Shown piece by piece: positions 27,860 to 38,300 of a DNA stretch of 64,000 nucleotides. How positions within the stretch are numbered: position 1 is the stretch's first letter; every line of letters starts with the position of its first letter. The position numbers and the translations under genes were made by a program. The notes beneath the pieces were generated by a model, which did not search any database, was not told where the DNA came from, and saw only the letters and a program-made list of their open reading frames with translations. The stretch is from Trichomonas vaginalis G3 (Eukaryota; Parabasalia; Trichomonadida; Trichomonadidae): contig NC_067206.1 in NCBI RefSeq assembly GCF_026262505.1, forward strand, positions 2,880,879-2,944,878, given 5' to 3'.

Positions 27860-29251
27860 ATGACATGGGAAATCACAGGTTCTACGTCAGATTGCGATAT
27901 ATTTTGGATGGACACAAACGTAAACGTAGAGTTTTGCTCAAAAATGAAGCCATATCAATTTGTAAATCATTTCCCTGGAACAGGTTGCATATCTAGAAAG
28001 GTTAATCTCAGCAAAAACTTTTTCGCAATGCAAAAACTATTTCCTGAACAATATAACTTCCATCCCAAATCATTTACAGTCCCAGCTGAAAGAAGTACAC
28101 TGAAAAACTATATGGAATCGATGCCTGCTGATCATCGTACATTTATTATCAAGCCAGACCTTGGATCTCAAGGAAAAGGCATCTATCTTATACAGGATCC
28201 CAATGAGGCTCTTGAATGCAAGAAGCTTGCTATTGCGCAACAACTAATCGACCCATATCTTATTGATGGATTAAAGTTTGATCTAAGAGTCTATGCACTC
28301 GTTTCATCAATTAATCCACTTCGTGTTTATGTCTACAAAGAAGGCTTAGCTCGCTTTTGCACAGAAGAATATGAAAAACCTACTTCTAAGAATATGAACC
28401 AATCATACAAATTCCTTACAAATTACAGCTTGAACAAACATAATAAGAAGTTCGAGCAGTTTCATGATGGAAAAGGTCATAAAAGATCAATTTCATGCGT
28501 TTTCAAGCAGTTGCTTGAAAATGGCGTGGATATTGATAAACTTTGGGAGGAAATCCACAGAATCATTGTACTGACTGTCATTATTGGACAACCAATCATA
28601 GCACATAATTATAAATCTTCAATCAAGGCTCAAGATGGCAAATCTAGATGTTTTGAGATATTAGGCTTCGACATACTAATTGACAGTAACTTGAAACCAT
28701 GGGTTCTTGAAGTAAATCACTCTCCTAGCTTTTCGACAGAATCAGACTTCGACTACCATGTTAAGATGGATTTAATTAGCGAAGCACTGAAAATCCTAGA
28801 TATTAACCATATTATGAGATCCAGAATCATCAATATTGATAAGCAAAGAACATATCAAAGAATTAATGGAACAAGACAAACTGACATCCCTCAGTTATTC
28901 AATCCTACATTAGAGTCAAGAATAGCTTCATCAACAGGCTGGAAGCTAGTTTATCCAGCAGCAAATGCAGCTGAATTTGATAAGATTTTAAATCGAATTG
29001 AAGATCTTCCTAAATACGGCATTGAAGAAACACATGCATTCGTATGCCGAAAGAAAGCTTCTCAGACACAAATTGATGAAATGGAGAGAAAAGCACTCGA
29101 AGCAAAAAGAGAACCGAAACCATTCGTTACATCTTTTGGCCAATACTCGATTTTATCTCCAAAATCACATCATTTGTTTGTTGCTCCTAAAGTTAGACCT
29201 CAAACTGATACAAGAAGACAACCTGCAAGATTAATTCGTTTAAAAACGTAA
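27860..29251 (+). CDS. Tubulin tyrosine ligase-like (TTLL) glutamylase-type enzyme
   Basis: ATP-grasp enzyme that adds glutamates to tubulin tails. Motifs of the TTLL family: VNHFPGTGCISRKVNL, FIIKPDLGSQGKGIYLIQ (ATP grip), IDGLKFDLRVYALVSS, and the metal-binding CFEILGFDILIDSNLKPW and LEVNHSPSF. GSQGKGI and the NHSPSFSTES stretch match the TTLL6/11/13 polyglutamylase branch. The first ATG in frame is at 27,860, giving 463 residues. The frame is open without an ATG back to 27,743 and its translation (TRRDWADDTHNVCANIVN) looks coding, so the true N-terminus is uncertain. It lies 1.5 kb upstream of beta-tubulin, a likely substrate. Confidence 0.9.
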   Translation: MTWEITGSTSDCDIFWMDTNVNVEFCSKMKPYQFVNHFPGTGCISRKVNLSKNFFAMQKLFPEQYNFHPKSFTVPAERSTLKNYMESMPADHRTFIIKPDLGSQGKGIYLIQDPNEALECKKLAIAQQLIDPYLIDGLKFDLRVYALVSSINPLRVYVYKEGLARFCTEEYEKPTSKNMNQSYKFLTNYSLNKHNKKFEQFHDGKGHKRSISCVFKQLLENGVDIDKLWEEIHRIIVLTVIIGQPIIAHNYKSSIKAQDGKSRCFEILGFDILIDSNLKPWVLEVNHSPSFSTESDFDYHVKMDLISEALKILDINHIMRSRIINIDKQRTYQRINGTRQTDIPQLFNPTLESRIASSTGWKLVYPAANAAEFDKILNRIEDLPKYGIEETHAFVCRKKASQTQIDEMERKALEAKREPKPFVTSFGQYSILSPKSHHLFVAPKVRPQTDTRRQPARLIRLKT

Positions 29252-29569
29252 ATCATGCAGACTTACATGATAAGTACCCGTAAGCTCTGCACTAACTCTC
29301 ATTATATTCATGTTCTTTGTTTGATATTAATAAATGTTTGGAATGATTTTTCTTTTTCTCTTTCAAAGAGTAAATTATTCTTATGTGCTATTATTTCCTA
29401 CACAACAAGGGACTTGAATTCGGTTATACAAGCAAAATATTTCCAATCAAATGTAAACGATATATCACCATAGACAAGACCATGCATTTTCCCCATAAAT
29501 TAAATTGTGAAACGCATTGTAACGAATTCTCAAAGTTATCAAACGAAAATAATCAGTATGATAAAATTC
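29252..29569. other. Gene-free AT-rich spacer
   Basis: 3-prime flank of the TTLL gene. Small open frames occur, but their composition is not protein-like. Ends at TAAAATTC (29,562-29,569), the left copy of the target duplication of the following transposon. Confidence 0.5.
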
Positions 29570-30372
29570 GGAAAAAAAGTGCTTTGGCGTCGCGTCGCGT
29601 CGCGATGTAAATTATTCAATTTTGAGAAGTTTACACTATTTTTTCAAAGCTTTATTGCGTCGCAAGGCCAAAATTGAATAGGCCCTTGTCGCCAATGTAA
29701 AGTTTATTTTTGCCAAGGTTTACGTGGCAATTGAATAAAAAATTGTGTTTTTAATTTGTTTTTTAATTAAGGATTGAAATACGTTATCAGTGCCTCACAG
29801 CCTTTGGTTTCTTACCAAAAACGAGAAAACTTGCTCGACATTCTTTCGCATTTCGAGCAAGTTTTCTCGTTTTTGGTAAGGACTTGCTCCTTATGAGGTA
29901 TATAGTAAGAATATATACCTCATAATGAGCAAGTCCCACTGGAAAGCTGGGAAACTTTCTTCGAATAACTTATCATTTGAAGAAAGTTTCCCAGCTTTCT
30001 ACAAGAAACTAAAGGCTGTGAGGCACAAATGCATTATCAGTGCCTCACAGCCTTTGGTTTCTTACCAAAAACGAGAAAACTTGCTCGAAATGCGAAAGAA
30101 TGTCGAGCAAAATTTCTCGTTTTTGGTAAGAACTTGCTCCTTATGAAGAAAATTTCCCCGCTTTCTTCATGAAACTATATTTATAGCTTAATGATATGAT
30201 GGAAAAATAATAAAGATTTAATTATATGTCAAAAATAAACTTTACATTGGCGACAACGGCCTATTCAATTTTGGCCTTGCGACGCCATAAACCTTTGAAA
30301 AAATGGTGTAAACCTCTCAAAATCGAATAGTTTACATCGCGACGCCACGCGACGCCAAAACGTAAGCGACCC
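29570..30372. mobile_element. 0.8-kb hairpin-bearing MITE-like transposon
   Basis: Long terminal inverted repeats of about 130 bp (29,583-29,714 and 30,229-30,360), starting TTTGGCGTCGCG and including GGCCAAAATTGAATAGGCC and GTCGCCAATGTAAAGTTT, roughly 90 percent alike by eye. TAAAATTC at 29,562-29,569 and 30,373-30,380 is a candidate 8-bp target duplication. If so, about 13 poorly matched bases lie outside the long repeats at each tip. There is no coding capacity. An internal hairpin cluster (29,790-30,145) is of the same kind as in the two transposons inside the virus-like element. It lies between TTLL and beta-tubulin, in host DNA. Confidence 0.85.
29790..30145. repeat. Cloverleaf hairpin cluster with an inverted-loop second copy
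   Basis: Outer stem GTGCCTCACAGCCTTTGGTT (29,790 on) with its partner at 30,003-30,026, 24 bp with one mismatch. Inside are three hairpins: 29,812-29,879, 29,881-29,935 and 29,941-29,999. A second, shorter copy of the unit follows at 30,030-30,145. In the first hairpin of copy one the loop is CATTCTTTCGCATT (29,839-29,852). In copy two it is AATGCGAAAGAATG (30,089-30,102), the exact reverse complement between the same arms. Confidence 0.9.
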
Positions 30373-30807
30373 TAAAATTCACTCAAATTGTTAATGGAGA
30401 ATTTACCGGAAATTTTGAATTTTGAAACAGTTACATCTGCTCATGTTAATTATCCAGACCAAATTTAACCAATGACACTTTTGCCAAACAGATTTGAAAT
30501 TGAAAACGGCCAAATATAACATTAAAGAGCAGAAACACAATAAATAGATTGCCATCATGTAACCTCAGATGGATATCCAATTAATTCGGATTCTTCCTTT
30601 ACGACCAATTTCGATTTCAATTTTTATTTGTAAATGAACTATGAACATTTGAAGAATTACCCATTATACGATCAATAGTAACATTTCAACAGCAAATGAG
30701 GTTGATTGTAAGAATAAACGTACGCACATAAATCCAGAAATAGTAAACGTGCACTTATCAAAACTATTGAGTAAAACCGCTAAATACGTTTTTAATCACT
30801 ACTTTTC
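30373..30807. promoter_or_regulatory. Beta-tubulin upstream region with initiator
   Basis: AT-rich, no gene seen. TCACT at 30,796-30,800 matches the trichomonad initiator TCA(C/T)(T/A), with the A ten bases before the ATG at 30,808, giving the very short leader usual in these organisms. The transposon ends only about 430 bases upstream. Confidence 0.6.
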
Positions 30808-32151
30808 ATGGTTCGTGAAATCGTTCACATCCAGGCTGGACAGTGCGGCAACCAGATCGGTGCTAAGTTCTGGGAAGTCATCTCCGATGAACACGGCATT
30901 GACCCAACAGGCTCATACCACGGCGACTCCGATCTTCAGCTCGAGCGCATCAACGTTTACTACAACGAAGCCACAGGCGGCAAGTACGTTCCACGTGCTA
31001 TCCTTGTCGACCTTGAACCAGGCACAATGGACTCCGTCCGTGCCGGCCAGTTCGGTCAGCTTTTCCGCCCAGATAACTTCGTCTTCGGCCAGTCCGGTGC
31101 TGGTAACAACTGGGCTAAGGGCTACTACACAGAAGGCCAGGAACTTTGCGAATCCATCCTCGATGTCATCCGTAAGGAAGCTGAATCCTGCGACTGCCTT
31201 CAGGGCTTCCAGCTCGTCCACTCCCTCGGTGGTGGCACAGGCGCTGGTCTCGGCACACTCCTTCTCAACAAGCTCCGTGAAGAGTACCCAGATCGTATCC
31301 TCTCCACATACTCCATCGTCCCATCTCCAAAGGTTTCTGATACAGTCGTCGAACCATACAACTGCACACTCTCCGTCCACCAGCTCGTCGAGTCTGCTGA
31401 TGAAGTTTTCTGCATTGATAACGAAGCTCTTTACGATATCTGCTTCCGTACACTCAAGCTCACAACACCAACATACGGCGATCTTAACCACCTTGTTTCC
31501 ATGGTTATGTCCGGCACAACATGCGCTCTCCGCTTCCCAGGTCAGCTCAACTCCGACCTTCGTAAGCTCGCTGTCAACCTTGTTCCATTCCCACGTCTCC
31601 ACTTCTTCATCGTTGGCTTCGCTCCACTCACATCCCGTGGCTCCCAGCAGTACCGCGCTCTTACAGTCCCAGAGCTCACATCCCAGCTCTTCGATAACAA
31701 GAACATGATGGCTGCTTGCGATCCACGCCGTGGTGTCTACCTTACAGCCTCCGCTCACTTCCGTGGCCGTATGTCATCTAAGGAAGTCGATGAGCAGATG
31801 CTTAACATCCAGGCTCGTAACACATCCTACTTCGTCGAGTGGATCCCATCCAACGTCAAGTCAGCTATCTGCGATATCCCACCACGTGGTCTTAAGATGG
31901 CTGCTACATTCATCGGCAACACAACAGCCTTCCGTGAACTCTTCACTCGTGTCGACTCCCAGTTCCAGAAGATGTACGCTCGCCGTGCTTTCATCCACTG
32001 GTACGTCAACGAAGGCCTCGAAACAGTCGAATTCGATGAAGCTCGCTCCAACATGACAGATCTCATCCAGGAGTACGAAATGTACGAAACAGCCGGCGTC
32101 GAAGAACAGGGCGAAGGCGAAGAAGACGAGGAAGGTGAAGCCGCCGCTTAA
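30808..32151 (+). CDS. Beta-tubulin
   Basis: Structural subunit of microtubules (spindle, flagella, axostyle and pelta). 447 residues, the normal length and intronless. GTP-binding glycine loop GGGTGAG at 141-147. The start reads [20 protein letters not shown], with an extra Val after Met compared with the usual MREI. The acidic tail is [16 protein letters not shown], the substrate for glutamylation. Codon use is markedly C-ending (TTC, AAC, CTC, GTC), unlike the A/T-ending codons of all neighbours, as expected for a very highly expressed gene. Converges on the coiled-coil gene 372 bases downstream. Recent gene-conversion among tubulin copies could also keep the codon bias. Confidence 0.98.
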   Translation: MVREIVHIQAGQCGNQIGAKFWEVISDEHGIDPTGSYHGDSDLQLERINVYYNEATGGKYVPRAILVDLEPGTMDSVRAGQFGQLFRPDNFVFGQSGAGNNWAKGYYTEGQELCESILDVIRKEAESCDCLQGFQLVHSLGGGTGAGLGTLLLNKLREEYPDRILSTYSIVPSPKVSDTVVEPYNCTLSVHQLVESADEVFCIDNEALYDICFRTLKLTTPTYGDLNHLVSMVMSGTTCALRFPGQLNSDLRKLAVNLVPFPRLHFFIVGFAPLTSRGSQQYRALTVPELTSQLFDNKNMMAACDPRRGVYLTASAHFRGRMSSKEVDEQMLNIQARNTSYFVEWIPSNVKSAICDIPPRGLKMAATFIGNTTAFRELFTRVDSQFQKMYARRAFIHWYVNEGLETVEFDEARSNMTDLIQEYEMYETAGVEEQGEGEEDEEGEAAA

Positions 32152-32523
32152 GCGATTTTATATTCTGACTATAAAACATGATTTGAGTTTTGTCTTTAAT
32201 CATTTCAAATTTTTACATTTTTTTCATTGTACAAATAGATTTGATAAAAAGTTTCAATTATTTTAGACAGAAATTTACAACAAGAAAGTCCATTTGAAGC
32301 GAATCTTTATTAAAAGAGCGCATTAAATTAATGCCAAAATCATTTGAGAAGTAGATATAATATTCCCTAACATACAAATTAATGATAGATTGAACAATGA
32401 AAGCTCATGTCTGTGTGATTTTTTGAAATACAATCTGAAATTTTTCAAATATAGAAAATTTTTACAAACAAACAAATAATATTGAGTTACATGGTAAAGG
32501 TAGTAAGTTTTCTGGTAGCTGTT
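32152..32523. other. Intergenic 3-prime region between convergent genes
   Basis: AT-rich sequence shared by the 3-prime ends of beta-tubulin and the coiled-coil gene. Short TAAA/AATAAA-like stretches suitable for polyadenylation are present on both strands. Nothing else seen. Confidence 0.5.
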
Positions 32524-35250
32524 CTATAACTTTGGTAATATTTTTAGGGAAGAATTTGAAGTTAAACTTCCACGAATTCTTGGAGACTTGCCGACAGGAA
32601 CTGAAGGCAAAGCGCCAAATCTTGCATTATATTCATTCTCTTGAATAACGATTTTCGTTTTAAATTCCTGGTGATCTTTCATCAAAGTCATTAAATTCTG
32701 TGTTACTTGGTTGAGAGTGGTATTAAGTTTATCAATAAGTGAAATATCCTCTTGTCTTGACTCTCTGGATTCAAATTTCATCTTAGCAGCGTTCAAATCT
32801 TTTTCTGCAATATCTGTCTCACATTGTAAGAGGTGTTTCTTTGTTTCGGCTTGGCTTCTCATTATGTTAACTTCATCTTTATATCTTTTTTCAATTTCAG
32901 CTAATTTTTGAGAATAATCTTGATTATTAACTTTTGTATGTGTTAAATTGATGATATTGTGCTTCTTCTGAAGTATCTTATCTTTAAGAGATTGCAATTC
33001 ATCGTTTTTAGATCCATTTCTTTCATTTTTATAAACTTCCATCTCATTATTAATTTTTTCGATCTTAGAGCGATGTTCTGCTTGGAGTTTCTGTACAGAA
33101 AGCATGTAGTTATTTAATTCCTTGGTTTGCTCCAATAAAATATCTTCTGATCTTTGACTAAATTGATAATTCAAATTTGAAATGTCTTTTTGCATTTTAC
33201 CAATGGATATATCTTTATCATCAATCGCATTCTTAATTATTCTCTCATTTTCTAACTTTGCTTTTGCAAATTCTTCTTTTGGATTAAATTCTTGAATTTG
33301 AGAAGTTGGTGATGACAATTTAAGCGAATTTAGCTTATCTTCTAAGCTGTTGATCTTAGTATCGAGATTTTCTAGTATTTTTGAGTTATCTAACTTCATT
33401 CTCATTAAATTCGTATCCATAGCCATAATTTGTCCTTTAATGGAATCAATAGATAGTTTGCTTCGCATTCCTTCATCAAATATCATCTTCTCCCAATCTT
33501 CTGTGATTTGATCTTTATCTAATTTTATATTTGACTTAAACTGCTCAATTTGACTAGAAATCTCGTTCACTTCATCTTCATTACCTTGAACATTAACTGG
33601 AGATATTTGGATTGATCTTAATTCGGTTTGAAGGTCATTAAAAATTTGTTGATATTTCTGCTTTTCTTGGAGGATCTCTACTTGGAAAGAATTCTTTTCT
33701 TCATCTAGTTTAAGCTTATTCTTCATTTCCAATTCATTTTTGTATTCAATTAATTTTGAATTCAAATTATTTTGAGTTTCTTGAAGCAAATTCTTTTGCT
33801 GAACAGTTCTCGATTGATATTCATTATCAAAAAGTTTAATTGCGTTCTTCTCTTCTTCAGTCAGTTTTAATAATATTTTTTCAACGAAATCATCAGAAGG
33901 AACAGACTTAGACTTCATCATTTCCTTCTTTTCTATCAAGTCAAGATATATTTTGAGGTTTTGCTGATAAATTTCTACTTCATCTTTGTTATTTTTTGTT
34001 TTTGAGTTGAAAATTTGTTCAAAATCATGTTTTGACTGTTCTGTTTCATTAGAATTGGCCAGTCTTAGATTAGAAAACTCTTTCATGATATTGTCCTCTT
34101 CCTGATCAAAGATTTCGTTCATTCTGGTCATTTTTTCATTTGATAATTCAAGAAAATAAATTCTGTTTTTCTTTTCATTCTCAAGACGTGCAATTTCGTT
34201 TTCCATTTCTTCATTACATTGCTTCTGCAAGCGATTCGGTTCTTCAATTATTTGTTGAGAAATATCTTTTGGAATTAAATTTTGAAATTGAAGATTTAGT
34301 TCTTCAATTTCTGCTTTTATTTTATCCCTTAAACGATCAAGAATGATTTTATTTGTTTCTTTCTTTACTTCAAATGTTTGCATCAAAGTTTTTTCATCTT
34401 GCTTTAATTGAGCTAAAACATTATCGTATTCTATCTTTTTCTTGTTAACTCTTTGTTTTTCGAAGTTCTCTGCTTCAATTAATGAATTCTGAACTTCTTT
34501 TAACTTTTCTTTCCATTCCTTTTGAGTTTCTTTGTATGAATTCATAACAGACTGAACACTTTTCGTTAGATTTTCAACAATCTCTTGGAATTCATAGAAC
34601 TTTCCGTAGAATTCTGTCCTTATATTTTCAAAATTTGACATTACTTGACTAAAATCAGTATAATTACTTCTCTGGAGTTCTAAAACAGCCTTTTCATTCT
34701 CTTCTTCGAGCCTTCTTTGAGTTTGATACCAATCATTTTCCAATTTATCAATTTTTTGAGATAAATCCGTATTTATTTGCTTAATTTGGGATACATACCA
34801 TTCATTTTCAACTTGCTTTCTGACATCAATGTATTGAGCTGGTGTTGACGGTGAAAATGTTCGAATTTTTTGTGTTAAATTGAAATTTATATCTTCTATT
34901 GTCTGTAGTAATGCCATCAAATCATTATTGAATGATTTGCTAAACTTTTGATATTCATGAGATGAAAATGGGTTATTTAAAGGCTTGAGTTTATAAATTT
35001 TCTTTAATTCTTGTTCATATTCGCTTTTAATACTGGACTCAATCATTTGCCGTTCATAATTTAGACCATTTATAATCTCTGTCATCATGAACTCATAGTC
35101 TGCAAAGATATTATGAAATTCTTCATCGTAACTTTGATTAATTATCTCTTTATTTAAGTTCCTTTGCTCAGCAAGATAGTTTGCCTCAGTATATTCTTTC
35201 TCAATACTGATGAATCGCTTGATTTGCTGCTCTTTTTCTCTGTCATCCAT
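32524..35250 (-). CDS. Long coiled-coil protein
   Basis: 908 residues starting MDDREKEQQIKRFISIEKEY, ATG at 35,250. Nearly the whole length is heptad-like, rich in Glu, Lys, Gln, Asn and Leu, with few prolines. Only the ends are different: residues about 125-150 (TFSPSTPAQYIDVRKQVENE) and the C-terminal 30 residues (RFGALPSVPVGKSPRIRGSL), which are basic and Pro/Ser-rich. No motor, membrane segment or named domain. Likely cytoskeletal or scaffold protein of flagellar or axostylar structures, by analogy only. It shares a 149-base divergent promoter with the Sel1-repeat gene. Confidence 0.85.
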   Translation of the reverse strand: MDDREKEQQIKRFISIEKEYTEANYLAEQRNLNKEIINQSYDEEFHNIFADYEFMMTEIINGLNYERQMIESSIKSEYEQELKKIYKLKPLNNPFSSHEYQKFSKSFNNDLMALLQTIEDINFNLTQKIRTFSPSTPAQYIDVRKQVENEWYVSQIKQINTDLSQKIDKLENDWYQTQRRLEEENEKAVLELQRSNYTDFSQVMSNFENIRTEFYGKFYEFQEIVENLTKSVQSVMNSYKETQKEWKEKLKEVQNSLIEAENFEKQRVNKKKIEYDNVLAQLKQDEKTLMQTFEVKKETNKIILDRLRDKIKAEIEELNLQFQNLIPKDISQQIIEEPNRLQKQCNEEMENEIARLENEKKNRIYFLELSNEKMTRMNEIFDQEEDNIMKEFSNLRLANSNETEQSKHDFEQIFNSKTKNNKDEVEIYQQNLKIYLDLIEKKEMMKSKSVPSDDFVEKILLKLTEEEKNAIKLFDNEYQSRTVQQKNLLQETQNNLNSKLIEYKNELEMKNKLKLDEEKNSFQVEILQEKQKYQQIFNDLQTELRSIQISPVNVQGNEDEVNEISSQIEQFKSNIKLDKDQITEDWEKMIFDEGMRSKLSIDSIKGQIMAMDTNLMRMKLDNSKILENLDTKINSLEDKLNSLKLSSPTSQIQEFNPKEEFAKAKLENERIIKNAIDDKDISIGKMQKDISNLNYQFSQRSEDILLEQTKELNNYMLSVQKLQAEHRSKIEKINNEMEVYKNERNGSKNDELQSLKDKILQKKHNIINLTHTKVNNQDYSQKLAEIEKRYKDEVNIMRSQAETKKHLLQCETDIAEKDLNAAKMKFESRESRQEDISLIDKLNTTLNQVTQNLMTLMKDHQEFKTKIVIQENEYNARFGALPSVPVGKSPRIRGSLTSNSSLKILPKL

Positions 35251-35399
35251 TCAATTTTACGAAAAATTGACCCTCTACCTTATTCCTCTGCTTACAATCG
35301 ATATTTAGTATTATCCATCGGTCGTGGCATATAAATTGAGGGGTACGTTTAAAAATTTTAAGTCACGTTTTTAGAAATTGAGGGAAGGGAAATATTGAA
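35251..35399. promoter_or_regulatory. Divergent promoter of coiled-coil and Sel1 genes
   Basis: 149 bases between two ATGs on opposite strands. It is the only space for both promoters, and no strict TCA(C/T)(T/A) initiator is evident beside either ATG. Confidence 0.45.
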
Positions 35400-38300
35400 A
35401 TGAGCGAAAAGGAAAACAACGCTCGTTTTGATGTTAGACCACCTCCATTTCCAGCAGACTTTCGCTCTGCAACTCCAAATTCGACTTCCGAGTCGGATTT
35501 TTTCAATCAATTAGCTGCACAAAGGTCACCTCGTCGTAAACCAAATAAATCAACATCAGTAAGACAAGTAAAACCATCACTTATTGCAACCTTACCAGAA
35601 GATTCTCGTCTATTACAGTCAGAATACAAATTAACAAGAAAAATCGATTTAAGTCTGAAACCGGAAACAATAAAACAGCTTGCTGATTCTGGTAATGCAG
35701 ATGCTATGCTCGCATACGGAAATCTAATAATGGAATCGAATCCTAAAAAAGGATTAAAATATATAAAGCAAGCCGCCAACTCAAACAACGCAGAGGCTGC
35801 ATGTAAATACTCAGTGATGCTAATGTCACACATTGATAAGCATACAGATCTATCAGAAGCAATAAAATATCTTGAGAAATCAGCAATTCTTGGTGATCCT
35901 CAAGGTCAATATGAATACGGACGACTTTTGATACACGGAAAGCAAGTACCAAAAGATACACACAAAGGAGCCGAATTCATTCAGAAATCAGCTGATCAAG
36001 ATTATTCGCCAGCTCAATTTCGATATTCTCGAATTCTTATGCGCAGCAATGCAAGCGAAGAAGAAATAAAAGACGGAGTACGCTATTTAAAGCTAGCGGC
36101 GCATAACAAAAATCCAGAATCAATGGTTAGATTGGCACAACTCTACGAAAAAGGAAATTACGTTAAACAGAACTACGGAAAATCTGTAAATTTGTTCAGA
36201 GAAGCGTCTGAGCTCGGAAATACAGAAGCAATGAACTGTTTCGGAACAATTTTGTTGAATGGAGAGTGTGGTGTTGATGCAAATCCAAAAGAAGCTATCA
36301 GAATCCTCGAAAAAGCAGCTGCAAAGAACAATTCGGATGCTATTTTCAACATTGGTCAATATTTAGCAACAAATGGAAATAATCTAGAAAAACAGAAAGG
36401 ATTAGATTACATAAAAAGAGCAGCATCACTTGGAAATCATTATGCTCAGTACAATATCGGACTTATGTATGAAAAAGGAGAAAATTTTACGAAAGATTTG
36501 AAAGAAGCAGCAAAATACTATGAATTATCATCTAAAAAAGGTAATGTTAAGGCTATCTGCAACCTTGCCTCCATGCTGGCATCAGGAGATGGCATAGAAA
36601 AAGACGAAAAACGAGCCCTTGAATTATTCAAACAAGCAGCTGACCAAGGCCACGTAATATCCATGTACAGATACGCTAATATGCTTGAAAAAGCAGGTTC
36701 TATGGCCCTTTACCGTGGACAAATTACAGATTATTACACAATGGCAGCAAACAGAGGCCATCCACGTTCAATGCTTTGCGCAGCCAAACTAATAGAAGGA
36801 AACGACCGAAATCTTGCCAAAGAACTATACGAAAAAGCCGCAAAATCCGGAATTGACGAAGCTCTCTATCGTCTTGCCATTTTACAAAAACTTGATGGCG
36901 AAGAAACATACAAAAACACAATGAAAGAAGCAGCAGACAAAGGAGTTGTTGATGCACAAGTCCAGATCGCATTAGATACAATAAAAAACGGAACTCCAGA
37001 AGAGAAAGAAAAAGCGTTAGAAACATTCAAAAAAGCATCAGAAACAGGACATCCTGTTGCCAAGTACAATTACGGCATTGCTCTTTTAGACTCCAACAAA
37101 AGAGAAGCAGTAAGACTAATAGCGGAATCAGCTGACCAACAGTACGTACAAGCACAATACGAGTACGGAAGAATCCTCCGAAAAGAAGGCGCACATTTGA
37201 AAGCATTTAAATACCTTTCATTGGCTGCAGACGGAGGAAATGCTGATGCGCAGTATTTAGTTGCAATGATGTACGAACTGGGAGAAGGATGCCAGAGATC
37301 ATCGAGAAACAGTTTCCCTTTGATAGAAAGTGCTGCAAAAGGTGGAAATGCCGATGCACAATACAGATATTCAATGATGTTGGAAGAAGGAATAAATTGT
37401 TTGAAATCTCATTCAGATTCAGTGAAATTCCTCAAATTATCAGCAGAAGGAGGAAATAAAGAGGCAATACTCAAGTACACGAAGATATTGTTATCAAAGA
37501 ATAACATAGATGCCTTTAAATACGCAAAAAGAGGTCTAATGATTAAAAAACCTCAGCCAGAATTGTTGACAATTTACGCAAAATTGTTAAGAAACGGTTT
37601 CGGTTGTGAAATTAATTTAACTGAGAGTTCTCAAGTGATGAAAAGAGCTGCAGACATGGACTATGCAGAAGCTCGGTTCCTCTATGCAGATATGATATTA
37701 AACAATGAATGCCAAGGCACAGAAAGTGAAGCTGAAGAATATTTAGTCAGAAGTTCTGATTTAGGTTATAAACAGGCGAGAACAACTTTGGCAGAGTATT
37801 TCGAGATGAAAGAAGATATGTCAAAGGCAAACCACTTCTATAGATTGGCAGCAGACTCAGGAGATAGCGAGGGCTGCAGAAAATACGCAAATTATTTGTT
37901 AAATAATGATTCTAATGATGATAAAAAGAAGAGAGAAGGAGAAATCTTTTTGAGAAGAAGTTCAACAGATCACAATGTTGAAGCTGAATTCCAAGTCGCA
38001 AATCTTCCAGGAGTTGCAGGAACATTCGATGCAAAACAACTCTTGAAACAAGCAGCTTATGCAGGCCATGTTGGAGCTTTAACACAGTTATCTTATACAT
38101 CAAACAACCCAATAAAACTCCTCGAATCTTCTTCTTCAAGTGGAGATGCGAAAAGTTTGTATTTACTTGGAAAACAATTTGCAAAGACACAACCAATCAG
38201 AGCTACTTCTTATCTACTTGCAGCATTAAGTAAAGGAGAATACTCTGCTTATATAACACTTTCAAGTTTAACTGATGACGAGAACTTGAAAGAAGAATAT

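Noticed and set aside
27743-27860. Extended N-terminus of the TTLL enzyme
   Set aside because: The translation looks coding but lacks an ATG; kept only as a note because no splice signals of trichomonad type were seen.
29790-30026. Cloverleaf as a tRNA or tRNA-like gene
   Set aside because: Arms are 20-27 bp, far longer than tRNA arms, and there are no A or B box sequences.
30749-31758. Long open frames overlapping beta-tubulin in other frames on both strands (319 and 281 codons)
   Set aside because: They arise from the C-ending codon bias of beta-tubulin, which removes stops in other frames; the translations are Ser/Thr/His-rich low-complexity sequence.
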